Notes: generated by a model not told the origin, from the sequence alone. 64,000 nucleotides of DNA from an uncultured Williamsia sp. (GCF_947494875.1 NZ_CANLWM010000010.1:62001-126000), one strand, 5' to 3'; shown: positions 50,081 through 58,273, numbered from the stretch's first letter. Made by a program: numbers and translations.

Positions 50081-50103
50081 GAACATATCGTGATGTACTG
50101 TTC
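50081..50103. promoter_or_regulatory. Operator site 14 (GAACA-N13-TGTTC) in divergent promoter
   Basis: Perfect arms GAACA (50081-50085) and TGTTC (50099-50103), with TACTGT (50096-50101) as the rightward -10. It lies between the lipoyl-crotonase unit and the crotonase-ligase-ACAD unit. Last copy in the window. Confidence 0.7.
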
Positions 50104-50137
50104 ATCACCACACTCACCGCCGACACCAGGGGATCCC

Positions 50138-50905
50138 GTGGCCTTCAGCTCGATCCTGTTCGACGTGAGCGATCACGTCGCGACCATCACCATCAACCGT
50201 CCCGAGCGGCTCAACGCCACGGACGACACCACGCGGACCGAACTCGGTCAGGCGTGGGCCCGCGTGCGCGACGACAGCGACATCCGCGTCGCGATCATCA
50301 CCGGCGCCGGCGACCGCGCGTTCTCGGCGGGTCAGGACATCAAGGCGACCAGCGCGAAGGGGATCCGGAACAAGGTCCCCGGATCCCGTCTGCACCACCA
50401 CGTCTGGAAGCCGGTGATCTGCGCCCTCAACGGCATGGTGGTGGGTGGCGGACTCCACCAGGTCGCCGACGCCGACCTGATCATCGCGGCAGAACACGCC
50501 GAACTCATCGACACGCATCTCGCGGTGGGCAACGTGTTCGCCCTCGAGCCGGCGGTCCTGTTGCGACGCATGCCGATCTCGATGGTCATGCAGCTGGCCC
50601 TGATGACCAAGGACGGTCGCATCAGCGCCCAGCGGGCCCATGAGATCGGACTCGTGAACGAGGTCGTCCCCGCCGACCGGCTGCAGGCCCGCGCCCGCGA
50701 GATCGCGCTCGGCATCGCGAAGCTGTCCCCGGCGACGACGCAGACATCCATCAAGGCGATGTGGGCGAGCCTCGACGTGGGCCTCGCGCCGGCGAACGAC
50801 GTCGCCTACCGCCATGTGCTGCACCATCAGATGACCCATCCCGACTACAAGGAGGGGATGCTGGCGTTCGCCGAGCGTCGCGAACCCCGGTGGGCGGACG
50901 AGTGA
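50138..50905 (+). CDS. Crotonase-fold (enoyl-CoA hydratase/isomerase family) protein
   Basis: A 255-residue crotonase. GTG 50138 is chosen, with AGGGG upstream; an in-frame codon at 50090 overlaps the -10 box. Landmarks: ITINRPERLNATDD, FSAGQDIKAT and LNGMVVGGGLHQVADADLII. The hydratase Glu positions hold His (GGGLH) and a His/Leu pair (DTHLAVG). First gene of the unit crotonase-CoA ligase-ACAD (50138-53723); coupled to the ligase by GTGA. Confidence 0.84.
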   Translation: MAFSSILFDVSDHVATITINRPERLNATDDTTRTELGQAWARVRDDSDIRVAIITGAGDRAFSAGQDIKATSAKGIRNKVPGSRLHHHVWKPVICALNGMVVGGGLHQVADADLIIAAEHAELIDTHLAVGNVFALEPAVLLRRMPISMVMQLALMTKDGRISAQRAHEIGLVNEVVPADRLQARAREIALGIAKLSPATTQTSIKAMWASLDVGLAPANDVAYRHVLHHQMTHPDYKEGMLAFAERREPRWADE

Positions 50906-52599
50906 GCGCTGCGACCCCGACCGACGACCCGTCGACGGCCGGGCCGGACCGTCGCACCTTCTCCTACGACCCGCTGACCTACGCGGCGACGGTCCCGGCG
51001 ATGCTCGCGGCGGTCGTCGCGGCCCACGGCGACAACGACCTGCTCGTCTCGGCCCTGCACGCCGGCGGACTCGACCGGGTCACGTACCGCGAGGCGGACG
51101 AGCGGTCGGCCGAGATGGCAGCCCGCCTGATCGCCGTCGGTGTCGGCGCGGGAACCCGCGTGGGGATCCTCGCCCCCAACGGGCCCGATTTCGTCGTCGC
51201 CTTCCTCGCGATCACACGCATCGGTGGCGTCGCCGTGCCGATCAACACCTTCTTCCAGGCACCCGAACTGCGATGGCTGATCCGCGACGCGGGTCTGCAC
51301 ACCGTCCTCGCCGTCGAGGAACTGCTCGGCAAGGACTCCCTCGCGCGGCTGACCGAGGCCATCGGATGGCCGGGTGTCACCGACGGTCCCCTGCGTCTGC
51401 CCGACGTGCCCGCGCTGCGCGCGGTGCTCCCCCTCGGCGACCACACGCGCGAGTGGCCCACGACATGGCCGGAGGCCGTCGCGCCCGGGTTCCGCAGGGC
51501 CGTCGAGGAGACCGTGCGTCCCGCCGACGACGTCGCGATCATCTACACCTCCGGCAGCACCTCGGATCCGAAGGGGATCATCCACACGCACGCCTCGGTG
51601 ATCGAGCACTCGCGGTTCATCGCCTCACGGCACGAGTGGACCAGCGACGACCGCGTGTACGTCCCGATGGTGTTCTTCTGGATCGGAGGGCTGGTCTTCG
51701 GTCTGACCGGGCCCATGCAGATCGGTGTCACCATCCTGACCGAGGAACGGTTCGACCCGGGTGACGTCCTCGCCCTGTTGGCCGGTGAGAAGGCCACCTA
51801 CGCAACAGGTTTCCCCCACGTCGGACCCGCGCTGGTGAACCACCCCGATTACGCGTCGACCGACCTGTCCGCGCTGCGCGAGGGGTATCAGCAGGTGTTG
51901 CTGTCGGCCGATCGCCGCACGGCCGACCCCTCGCTGCGTGTCGCGCAGCTCGGGATGACGGAGACGTGCAGCTCCCACACGTGGTGGCCCCCGCACGAAC
52001 AGCTGCCGGAACACAAGCGCGGTTCGCTCGGTGTCTCGGCGCCGGGGTACGAACACAAGATCGTCGACGCGGACGGCGTCGAGGTCCCCGACGGCGTCAC
52101 CGGGGAGATCTGTGTCCGGGGCAGGGCGCTGATGCGGGGGATCGTCGGGCGGACCCGGGACGAGACGTTCGACGCCGACGGGTGGTATCACACGAAGGAC
52201 GGCGCCTACCGCGACGCCGACGGGCACCTCTACTTCGCCGGGCGCGTCGACGACATGGTGAAGACCTCGGGGGCCAACGTGGCGCCCGTCGAGGTCGAGG
52301 AGGTCCTCATGCGCATCGAGGGCGTCAGGATCGCCTACGTGGTGGGGGTGCCGGATCCGGAGAAGGGTGCCGTCGTCGCCGGTGTCGTCGTCCGCAACGA
52401 CGGGGCGCGGATCGGCGAGGACGAGTTGCGGACGGCATGCCGGGCGCAACTGTCGGCGTACAAGGTCCCCAAGCTGTGGGTCGTCCTCGACGACGTCGAC
52501 CGCCTGCCCTACACGACCACCTCGAAGATCGACAAGCGCCGACTCGTGGCCCTGCTCGGCAGCGGGGAGCTGCGTGGTGACCACGTGACGAGCGCATGA
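50902..52599 (+). CDS. Acyl-CoA synthetase (AMP-forming, FadD-like)
   Basis: A 565-residue ANL-family ligase from GTG 50902. The AMP-binding P-loop is IIYTSGSTSDPKGIIHTH. The later motifs are MTETCS (A5), WYHTKDGAYRDADGHLYFAGR (A7-A8) and the C-terminal lysine loop TTSKIDKRRL. It activates a carboxylic acid with ATP and CoA, and is the only CoA ligase in the window, so it probably loads the first acid of the pathway. The following ACAD gene overlaps (ATGA), suggesting activation then desaturation of the same acid. Confidence 0.9.
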   Translation: MSAATPTDDPSTAGPDRRTFSYDPLTYAATVPAMLAAVVAAHGDNDLLVSALHAGGLDRVTYREADERSAEMAARLIAVGVGAGTRVGILAPNGPDFVVAFLAITRIGGVAVPINTFFQAPELRWLIRDAGLHTVLAVEELLGKDSLARLTEAIGWPGVTDGPLRLPDVPALRAVLPLGDHTREWPTTWPEAVAPGFRRAVEETVRPADDVAIIYTSGSTSDPKGIIHTHASVIEHSRFIASRHEWTSDDRVYVPMVFFWIGGLVFGLTGPMQIGVTILTEERFDPGDVLALLAGEKATYATGFPHVGPALVNHPDYASTDLSALREGYQQVLLSADRRTADPSLRVAQLGMTETCSSHTWWPPHEQLPEHKRGSLGVSAPGYEHKIVDADGVEVPDGVTGEICVRGRALMRGIVGRTRDETFDADGWYHTKDGAYRDADGHLYFAGRVDDMVKTSGANVAPVEVEEVLMRIEGVRIAYVVGVPDPEKGAVVAGVVVRNDGARIGEDELRTACRAQLSAYKVPKLWVVLDDVDRLPYTTTSKIDKRRLVALLGSGELRGDHVTSA

Positions 52600-53723
52600 C
52601 CGTCGCGACGCGCGGGTTCGCGCTCGACGACGAGCAGCGGCAGCTGCGGGACGCCGTCCGGGCGTTCCTCGACAGATGGTCGGACGAGGAGGCGACGCGG
52701 CGGGCGATCGAGTCCGACGTGGGATACGACGCCGCCCTCTGGCGGCGGATGTCCGACGACCTCGGTGTCCAGGCGATAGGCATCCCCGAGGAGTACGGCG
52801 GAGTCGGTTCCGGTGCGGTCGAACTGGGCATCGTCGCCGCCGAGATGGGTCGGGCGGTCCATCCCGCCCCCTTCCTGGGATCCGTGGTGTCGGCGGCGCA
52901 GACGTTGCTGGCGTCGGGCGACGAGCAGGCGTGCCGAGACCTCCTGCCCGCCATCGCCTCCGGGGACGCGGTCGCGACGCTCGCGTTCACCGAGGAGTCC
53001 GGACGCTGGGACATGACCGACATCGCCACCCGCGCCGAGGATCCCGGCGACGGCTGGCAACTGCGCGGGACCAAGATGTTCGTCCTGCACGGCGCCTCCG
53101 CCGACGTGGTGCTCGTCCTCGCGCGGACGCCCGCGGGACCGTCGTTGTTCGTGGTCGACGACGTCGGCGCCCTCGACCGTCGGGTCCAGTCGACATCGGA
53201 CCCCACGCGTCGTGTGGCGCGCATCGACCTCGACGGCGCCGCGGCCAGGCTGGTCGGCGAGGAGGGCGCGGCCGAGCAGTTCATGCCCGCCGTGCTCGAC
53301 CTCGCGGCCGCGGTGCTCGCGGCCGAGCAGGTCGGCGGGGCGACCCGATGCCTGGAGATGTGCGTCGAGTACGCCTCGATCCGCAAGCAGTTCGGCAAGG
53401 CCATCGGCTCGTTCCAGGCGATTCGGCACCGCCTCGCCGACCTGCACCTGCAGATCGAGTGCGCACGGGGCGTCGTCGACTACGCGCTCGGAGCCGTCGA
53501 CGACCACAGCGACGCGGCACCCGGGGCCACCGCGTTGGCGAAGGCGACGGCGTCGGACGCGTTCCTCCAGGCCGCGTCGACCACCATCCAGGTGCACGGC
53601 GCCATCGGTTTCACCTGGGATCACCCGGCGCACCTCTACTACAAGCGGGCCGTGTCGTCGGGACAACTCCTGGGCGACGCCGCGCGCCACCGTGAGCTCC
53701 TCGCCCGGCACCTCGGGATCTGA
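52596..53723 (+). CDS. Acyl-CoA dehydrogenase, small (beta-type) subunit
   Basis: A 375-residue ACAD of the FadE28-like type. RKQFGKAIGSFQAIRHRL and HGAIGFTWDHPAHLYYKRA (TWDH variant of the TWEH signature) are visible. It has no large-type neighbour; partners may be the products of 1012-2199 or 17852-19057. Last gene of the unit starting at 50138 and the last gene of the catabolic island; the converging core gene stops 5 bp away. Confidence 0.86.
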   Translation: MTVATRGFALDDEQRQLRDAVRAFLDRWSDEEATRRAIESDVGYDAALWRRMSDDLGVQAIGIPEEYGGVGSGAVELGIVAAEMGRAVHPAPFLGSVVSAAQTLLASGDEQACRDLLPAIASGDAVATLAFTEESGRWDMTDIATRAEDPGDGWQLRGTKMFVLHGASADVVLVLARTPAGPSLFVVDDVGALDRRVQSTSDPTRRVARIDLDGAAARLVGEEGAAEQFMPAVLDLAAAVLAAEQVGGATRCLEMCVEYASIRKQFGKAIGSFQAIRHRLADLHLQIECARGVVDYALGAVDDHSDAAPGATALAKATASDAFLQAASTTIQVHGAIGFTWDHPAHLYYKRAVSSGQLLGDAARHRELLARHLGI

Positions 53724-53728
53724 GGGTC

Positions 53729-54433
53729 TCAGCTCAGTGACAGGGTGACCCGTTCGGCATGGGCACGGGCGGCCGTCGCCGAGACGTCCGGGTGGGCGAC
53801 CTGGACCAGGCTGCCGCCGACCACCATCGTCGCCAGCAGGTTCGCGACGATGTCGTCCGCGGCGTCCCAGTGTCGGTCGGACAGCACCCGTGCCGCGGCG
53901 TCGACACCCGCTGTCGCCGCGAACTCGCGTGCCGCGGCGAGGATCTCGTCGGTGGTCCGCCCGTCGAGCGCGGTCGGTCCGGGGACGACGGGGGAGAACG
54001 CGTCGGCGTGGACGCGGATCGCCGACCCGAAATCGGTGACACCGGTCGGCAGGTCGGCGACGGGCAGCGCGAACGGGTCGAGGGGGAGTGCGACGACCTC
54101 GTCGGCGTCGGAGGACTCGACCTCGTCGCGGGAGCAGAACGCGACCGTCGCGCCGTGACCCGCGCCGATCACGGCCTCGGCACCGGCCCACCAGATCCCG
54201 GCGAGGACCACGAACGTCTGCCAGTGCGCGGGTGCGATCACGGCGACACGGTCCCCGGGCATCACACCGGCCTCGTCCCTCAGGAACGACGCGACCTTCG
54301 CCGCCCAGTTCGCCGACGTCGTCGCCGACAGTTCGGTGCGCTCACCGGAGGCGTCGTCGTAGAACGTGATGAGGGGCGCACCCGGATCGCTCCTCGACCC
54401 GAGGATGGCGTCGGTGACCGTCAGTTCACGCAT
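53729..54433 (-). CDS. TIGR03089 family protein (short AMP-ligase-like domain protein)
   Basis: A 234-residue protein beginning at ATG 54433, 13 bp inside the end of the LCP gene. It resembles only the N-terminal part of AMP-dependent synthetases (GDRVAVIAPAHWQTFVVLAGIWWAGAEAVIGAG) and lacks the P-loop and C-terminal lid. This length is normal for the TIGR03089 family, conserved in mycolic-acid bacteria beside an LCP gene (Rv3268/Rv3267 in M. tuberculosis). Function unknown; it is not a broken ligase. Confidence 0.85.
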   Translation of the reverse strand: MRELTVTDAILGSRSDPGAPLITFYDDASGERTELSATTSANWAAKVASFLRDEAGVMPGDRVAVIAPAHWQTFVVLAGIWWAGAEAVIGAGHGATVAFCSRDEVESSDADEVVALPLDPFALPVADLPTGVTDFGSAIRVHADAFSPVVPGPTALDGRTTDEILAAAREFAATAGVDAAARVLSDRHWDAADDIVANLLATMVVGGSLVQVAHPDVSATAARAHAERVTLSLS

Positions 54434-56148
54434 TGGGGTCCCTGTCCGGAGGCGGTGATCGGCGCGGCGGCACTCGTCGTCGGCGCGGCGGGTGACGTCG
54501 CGGCCGCCGGGGTGGCGTCGGGCTGCGCGCCGGTGTCGGTGATGGATCCCGGGCCGGTGTAGGAGTCGGTGAGGACCAGCCGCAGGTGGTCCTGCGGGAC
54601 CGACGGGTCCACCCGCACCGGCAGCCCACCCATCTGCTTGGCGAGATCGGTTGCGCCCGCGTCCTGTTCCGACGTCACGACGGCGCTCGAGGTCACGGTG
54701 CCGCTGTCGTCGGTGCTCGTCGCGCCCCGCGCGTACCCGCGGGTGGTCGCGATGGTGGAGACGTTGGTGGCCAGACCGTCGACCGTCCCGGCGTTGACGA
54801 CGTCCACGGTGTACGACGACCGGTCGAGGCCGCCCTTCGGCTTGTCCAGCAGTCCGGACGTGAAACGGTGCACCGCAGCGGGATCGACGCGGACCACCGA
54901 CTGCTGGCCGTCGTCGCTCCAGCCCTGCTCGTCCACGACGGGGATGGTCGCGAACCGCACCTTCCCGCCGGAGAGGTCCTTGAGCTGCTCGACGAACTTC
55001 AGGATGTCCCACGAGTCGTCGATGACGACCGAGCGTCCGACGGCCTCCTGCAGCGCGGACAGCTTCGACGGGTCGGCGAGCGTGCCCGCCGACAGCACCT
55101 TCTGCGCGAGCGAGGCCATGAAGACCTGCTGGCGCACGATGCGGTCGAGGTCGCCGCGCGGCAGGTCGTGGCGCTGTCGGACGAAGCTTAGCGCCTGCGC
55201 GCCGTCGAGGGTCTGGCGCCCGGCCCGGAACCGCGCGCCCGACAACGGTTCGTCGACGGCGTTCTTCAGACAGACGTCCACACCGCCGACGGCGTCGGTG
55301 AGCAGCGTGAAACCGACGAGCCCGACCTCGGCGTAGTGGTCGACCTGGACGCCGGTGAGGTTCGCGACCGTCGTGATGAGCGCCTGACGGCCGGCCTCGG
55401 TGGCCTCGGAATCGGCCTGGGCGTCGGGTGTCCCGGCCTCCACGAGCTGCTCGCGCCTGGCCTCCCGGGTGGAGCCGTAGGCGGAGTTGATCTTCGTCCT
55501 GCCGATGCCCGGGACGTCGACGTAGGAGTCGCGCGGGATGGAGATGGCCGTCGCCGACGACCCGTCGTTGGGGACCCGGATCAGCAGGATCGTGTCGGTG
55601 TTGGTGGCCACCTCGTCGCCGGCGTGCAGCTTCGCCTGCTCGGCCGGGGAGAGGGGGTTGCCCTGCGCGTCGGTGCGGGAGTCGGTGCCGACCAGCAGGA
55701 TGTCGACGGCCCCGTCCTTGCCCGACCCGAGTCCGAGGCCGCCGAGCCGGGTGACGTTGTTCTCCAGCGAGGTGACGCTGTTCCAGGCGTAGCCGGTGAG
55801 CAGCAGCACGGCGACCGACGCCAGGGCGGCGACGATCCGGCCGGGATGCGCCCGCCGCCGACGCTTCTCCGTGGTCGGCGGCGCCGGGGGTGGCGTGGTT
55901 CGGTCACCGGTGGCAGCCGCGTGCGGGGCGGGGGCGGGCGGCGTGGCCGCCGAGGGCTCCCGGCCGGCCCGGGTGGTGCGCCTGGCCCCGGATCGCGGGC
56001 CGGCGGCGCGACCGGCGGGTGTGGACGCCGAGGGTTGGCCGCGTCGGGGGCCGGGAGGACGACGGGCGGGATCCGGGCGGGGACGGTCGGCGGTGCGGTC
56101 GCCCGACTCGACACGGCGTCGGCCGCGCTCCCCGGGTGGCTCCAGCAC
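54421..56148 (-). CDS. LytR-CpsA-Psr (LCP) family cell-wall ligase
   Basis: A 575-residue protein. GTG 56148 is chosen, with GAGGAG nearby, because longer in-frame versions would run into the divergent rmlD promoter. The first 100 residues are a basic, Pro/Arg-rich cytoplasmic region, followed by one membrane helix (about 104-122), the LCP domain (about 145-400; ISIPRDSYVDVPGIG, FVRQRHDLPRGDLDR with catalytic Arg/Asp residues) and a LytR_C domain (about 455-545; YTVDVVNAGTVDGLA). LCP enzymes attach arabinogalactan to peptidoglycan, and the neighbours make its linker sugars. The order LCP-TIGR03089 matches Rv3267-Rv3268. Confidence 0.88.
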   Translation of the reverse strand: MLEPPGERGRRRVESGDRTADRPRPDPARRPPGPRRGQPSASTPAGRAAGPRSGARRTTRAGREPSAATPPAPAPHAAATGDRTTPPPAPPTTEKRRRRAHPGRIVAALASVAVLLLTGYAWNSVTSLENNVTRLGGLGLGSGKDGAVDILLVGTDSRTDAQGNPLSPAEQAKLHAGDEVATNTDTILLIRVPNDGSSATAISIPRDSYVDVPGIGRTKINSAYGSTREARREQLVEAGTPDAQADSEATEAGRQALITTVANLTGVQVDHYAEVGLVGFTLLTDAVGGVDVCLKNAVDEPLSGARFRAGRQTLDGAQALSFVRQRHDLPRGDLDRIVRQQVFMASLAQKVLSAGTLADPSKLSALQEAVGRSVVIDDSWDILKFVEQLKDLSGGKVRFATIPVVDEQGWSDDGQQSVVRVDPAAVHRFTSGLLDKPKGGLDRSSYTVDVVNAGTVDGLATNVSTIATTRGYARGATSTDDSGTVTSSAVVTSEQDAGATDLAKQMGGLPVRVDPSVPQDHLRLVLTDSYTGPGSITDTGAQPDATPAAATSPAAPTTSAAAPITASGQGPQCVN

Positions 56149-56317
56149 CTGCCGTTCTCCTCGTGGTCGTCGTGACGTCGCGGTGGGCAGCGATGCCCGT
56201 GTCGGCGCACTGCGGCGGCGGACACCGTCTGACAGGCTACGGGCGACGCCCACCCGCGTCGGGGACCCGCGCGGGCGCGTCGCGTGTGACGGATGAGAAC
56301 GATGGGGAGGGCGTGCC

Positions 56318-57217
56318 GTGAGCGATGCAGCTCCGGATCTGGTGGTGGTCGGGGCCCGCGGGCAGGTGGGTCGGCTCATCGCGGCGTCGGCCCCCGACGC
56401 GCTGCTGCTCGACCGCGACGAGGTCGACATCACCGACGCCTCCGCCGTCGAGCGTGCGCTGTCGCACCTGCATCCCGGCAGCACGGTGATCAACTGCGCA
56501 GCACACACGGCGGTCGACGCCGCCGAGACCGACGTGGCCGCGGCCGAGGCGATCAACGTCACCGGTCCGGCCAACCTCGCGCGGGCGACCGCCACGACCG
56601 GGGCCCGGCTCGTCCACGTCTCCACCGACTACGTCTTCGACGGCACGCCGCCCTCCGGCGAGCGTCGACCACTCGAACCGTCCGACCTGGCGCCGGACGC
56701 CGAGCCGCCGTCGGTCTACGGCCGGACGAAGCTCGCCGGGGAACGGGCCGCACGCGCCGCCGATCCCCGGACCACCATCGTCCGCACGGCGTGGGTCTAC
56801 ACCGGCGCCGCGGGCGGGACCGACTTCGTCGCCACCATGCGTCGGCTCGAGGCGCAGCGCGACACGGTGTCCGTCGTCGACGACCAGGTGGGATCGCCCA
56901 CCTTCGCCGCCGACCTCGCGCAGGCCCTGCTCGCCGTCGCGACCAGGCCGTCCACAGCGGGCGCGACCCTGCACGCCACGAACGCCGGCGCCTGCAGTTG
57001 GTTCGAACTCGCCCGAGCGGTGTTCGCCGGGATCGGCGCCGACCCCGAGCGCGTCCTGCCGACCACCACCGCCGACTTCCCGCGTCCCGCCCCGCGCCCC
57101 GCGTGGTCGGTGCTGTCGTCGCGGTCCTGGGAGGACGCGGGCCTGACCCCGCTGCGGGCGTGGCGCAGCGCCCTGACCGCGGCACTCGCCGCCGACGGTG
57201 TCCCGCAGGGAGGGTGA
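56318..57217 (+). CDS. rmlD: dTDP-4-dehydrorhamnose reductase
   Basis: A 299-residue extended SDR from GTG 56318. GARGQVGRLIA binds the cofactor, NCAAHTAVDAAE is the RmlD signature, and STDYVFDG plus YGRTK hold the catalytic Thr and YxxxK pair. It makes dTDP-L-rhamnose, the donor for the rhamnose of the arabinogalactan linker. The rhamnosyltransferase gene follows directly, as in the Rv3266c-Rv3265c order. Divergent from the LCP gene across 169 bp with no obvious operator of the island type. Confidence 0.9.
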   Translation: MSDAAPDLVVVGARGQVGRLIAASAPDALLLDRDEVDITDASAVERALSHLHPGSTVINCAAHTAVDAAETDVAAAEAINVTGPANLARATATTGARLVHVSTDYVFDGTPPSGERRPLEPSDLAPDAEPPSVYGRTKLAGERAARAADPRTTIVRTAWVYTGAAGGTDFVATMRRLEAQRDTVSVVDDQVGSPTFAADLAQALLAVATRPSTAGATLHATNAGACSWFELARAVFAGIGADPERVLPTTTADFPRPAPRPAWSVLSSRSWEDAGLTPLRAWRSALTAALAADGVPQGG

Positions 57218-57241
57218 CCCGGCGGAGGTGAGGGCCTTCGT

Positions 57242-57247
57242 TACCCT
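57242..57247 (+). promoter_or_regulatory. -10 box TACCCT, leaderless start of the glycosyltransferase gene
   Basis: TACCCT is followed by a six-base spacer and then GTG 57254, the spacing seen for leaderless actinobacterial transcripts. Confidence 0.5.
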
Positions 57248-57253
57248 TGCCCG

Positions 57254-58198
57254 GTGATCGAGCAGGGCCGGACCGACGAGGCGGCGACCCCCACCGGGAC
57301 CGTCGCCGTCGTCACCGTCACCTACTCCTCGGGCGACCACCTGCAGGCGTTCCTCGCGAGTCTGGACACCGCCACAGCGACCACCCCGCAGGTCGTCATC
57401 GCCGACAACGGGTCCACCGACGACTCGTTGGAGCGCGCGCAGCGCGACCACCCCGACGTCACCATCCTGCACACCGGGGCGAACATCGGCTACGGCGCGG
57501 CCGCCAATCGCGGTGTGGCGGAGGTCGATCCGGCCGTCGAGTTCGTCGTCGTCGCCAACCCCGACGTCGAGTGGACACCGGGCAGCATCGACGAGCTGAT
57601 CGCCGTCGCCCGCCGACACCCACGCGCCGGGTCGGTCGGGCCGCTCATCCGCGAGCCCGACGGCTCGGTCTACCCCTCGGCGCGCAGCGTCCCGGACGTC
57701 GTGTCCGGGACGGGCCACGCGCTGGCCGGGCTGGTGTGGAAGAACAACCCGTGGACGGCGTCCTACCGCCACCTCGACGAGGAGATCGACGAGAGGCCCG
57801 TCGGGTGGTTGTCGGGATCGTGCCTGCTGCTGCGACGTACGGCCTTCGACTCCGTCAACGGGTTCGACTCCCGCTACTTCATGTACATGGAGGACGTCGA
57901 CCTGGGTGATCGACTCGGCCGCGCGGGCTGGCTGAACGTCTACGCTCCGTCGGCCGAGATCATCCACCGCAAGGGGCATGTCGCCGGGGCCGACCCCGAG
58001 GCGATGCTGCCGGCACATCACCGCAGCGCCTACCGGTTCCAGGCCGACCGTCATCCCGGACCCCGCTGGGCGCCGTTGCGCGGTGCGCTCGCCGCGGGCC
58101 TGTGGGTGCGGTCGAAGGTCACCGTGACCGCCGCCCGCCGGGCCGCCGCGGGACGTCGCCGCGGCGTTGCGGACGACCGACGCGGTCCGGTCGCCTAG
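57254..58198 (+). CDS. wbbL: dTDP-rhamnosyltransferase WbbL (arabinogalactan linker)
   Basis: A 314-residue GT2-family glycosyltransferase. The nucleotide-binding strand is VAVVTVTYSSGDHL, the DxD-like site is VVANPDVEW, and SGSCLLLRRTAFDSVNGFD plus FMYMEDVDLGDRLGRAGW are typical of WbbL. It transfers rhamnose from dTDP-Rha to GlcNAc-PP-decaprenol, the second sugar of the mycobacterial cell-wall linker. Order rmlD-wbbL-manB equals Rv3266c-Rv3264c. GTG 57254 is the start. Confidence 0.9.
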   Translation: MIEQGRTDEAATPTGTVAVVTVTYSSGDHLQAFLASLDTATATTPQVVIADNGSTDDSLERAQRDHPDVTILHTGANIGYGAAANRGVAEVDPAVEFVVVANPDVEWTPGSIDELIAVARRHPRAGSVGPLIREPDGSVYPSARSVPDVVSGTGHALAGLVWKNNPWTASYRHLDEEIDERPVGWLSGSCLLLRRTAFDSVNGFDSRYFMYMEDVDLGDRLGRAGWLNVYAPSAEIIHRKGHVAGADPEAMLPAHHRSAYRFQADRHPGPRWAPLRGALAAGLWVRSKVTVTAARRAAAGRRRGVADDRRGPVA

Positions 58199-58273
58199 GG
58201 TTCTCCCCGGGATCATCGACGGCCGACTTCCGCATCACCGACGCCCCAGACCACCGACGCCGAGGGAGACGCA

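Noticed and set aside
946-50103. KstR or KstR2 boxes as the explanation of the repeated dyads
   Set aside because: KstR sites are 14-bp palindromes with AAC-N2-GTT cores and KstR2 sites have CAAG-N2-CTTG-type arms. Here the arms are separated by 13 bp in every copy. A relative of these regulators is still possible.
10691-50110. Apparent starts reading M-Y-Y-C or M-M-Y-C at 10691, 42662 and 50090
   Set aside because: They are the operator/-10 string ATGTACTACTGT read as codons; better starts with ribosome sites lie downstream. This repetition drew attention to the promoter motif.
53729-54433. Truncated acyl-CoA synthetase pseudogene
   Set aside because: The short length and N-terminal-only AMP-ligase similarity are normal for the TIGR03089 family, and the LCP neighbour is conserved.
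56237-58216. Minus-strand open frame of 659 codons
   Set aside because: Opposite rmlD and wbbL, both with conserved motifs; no recognisable domain.
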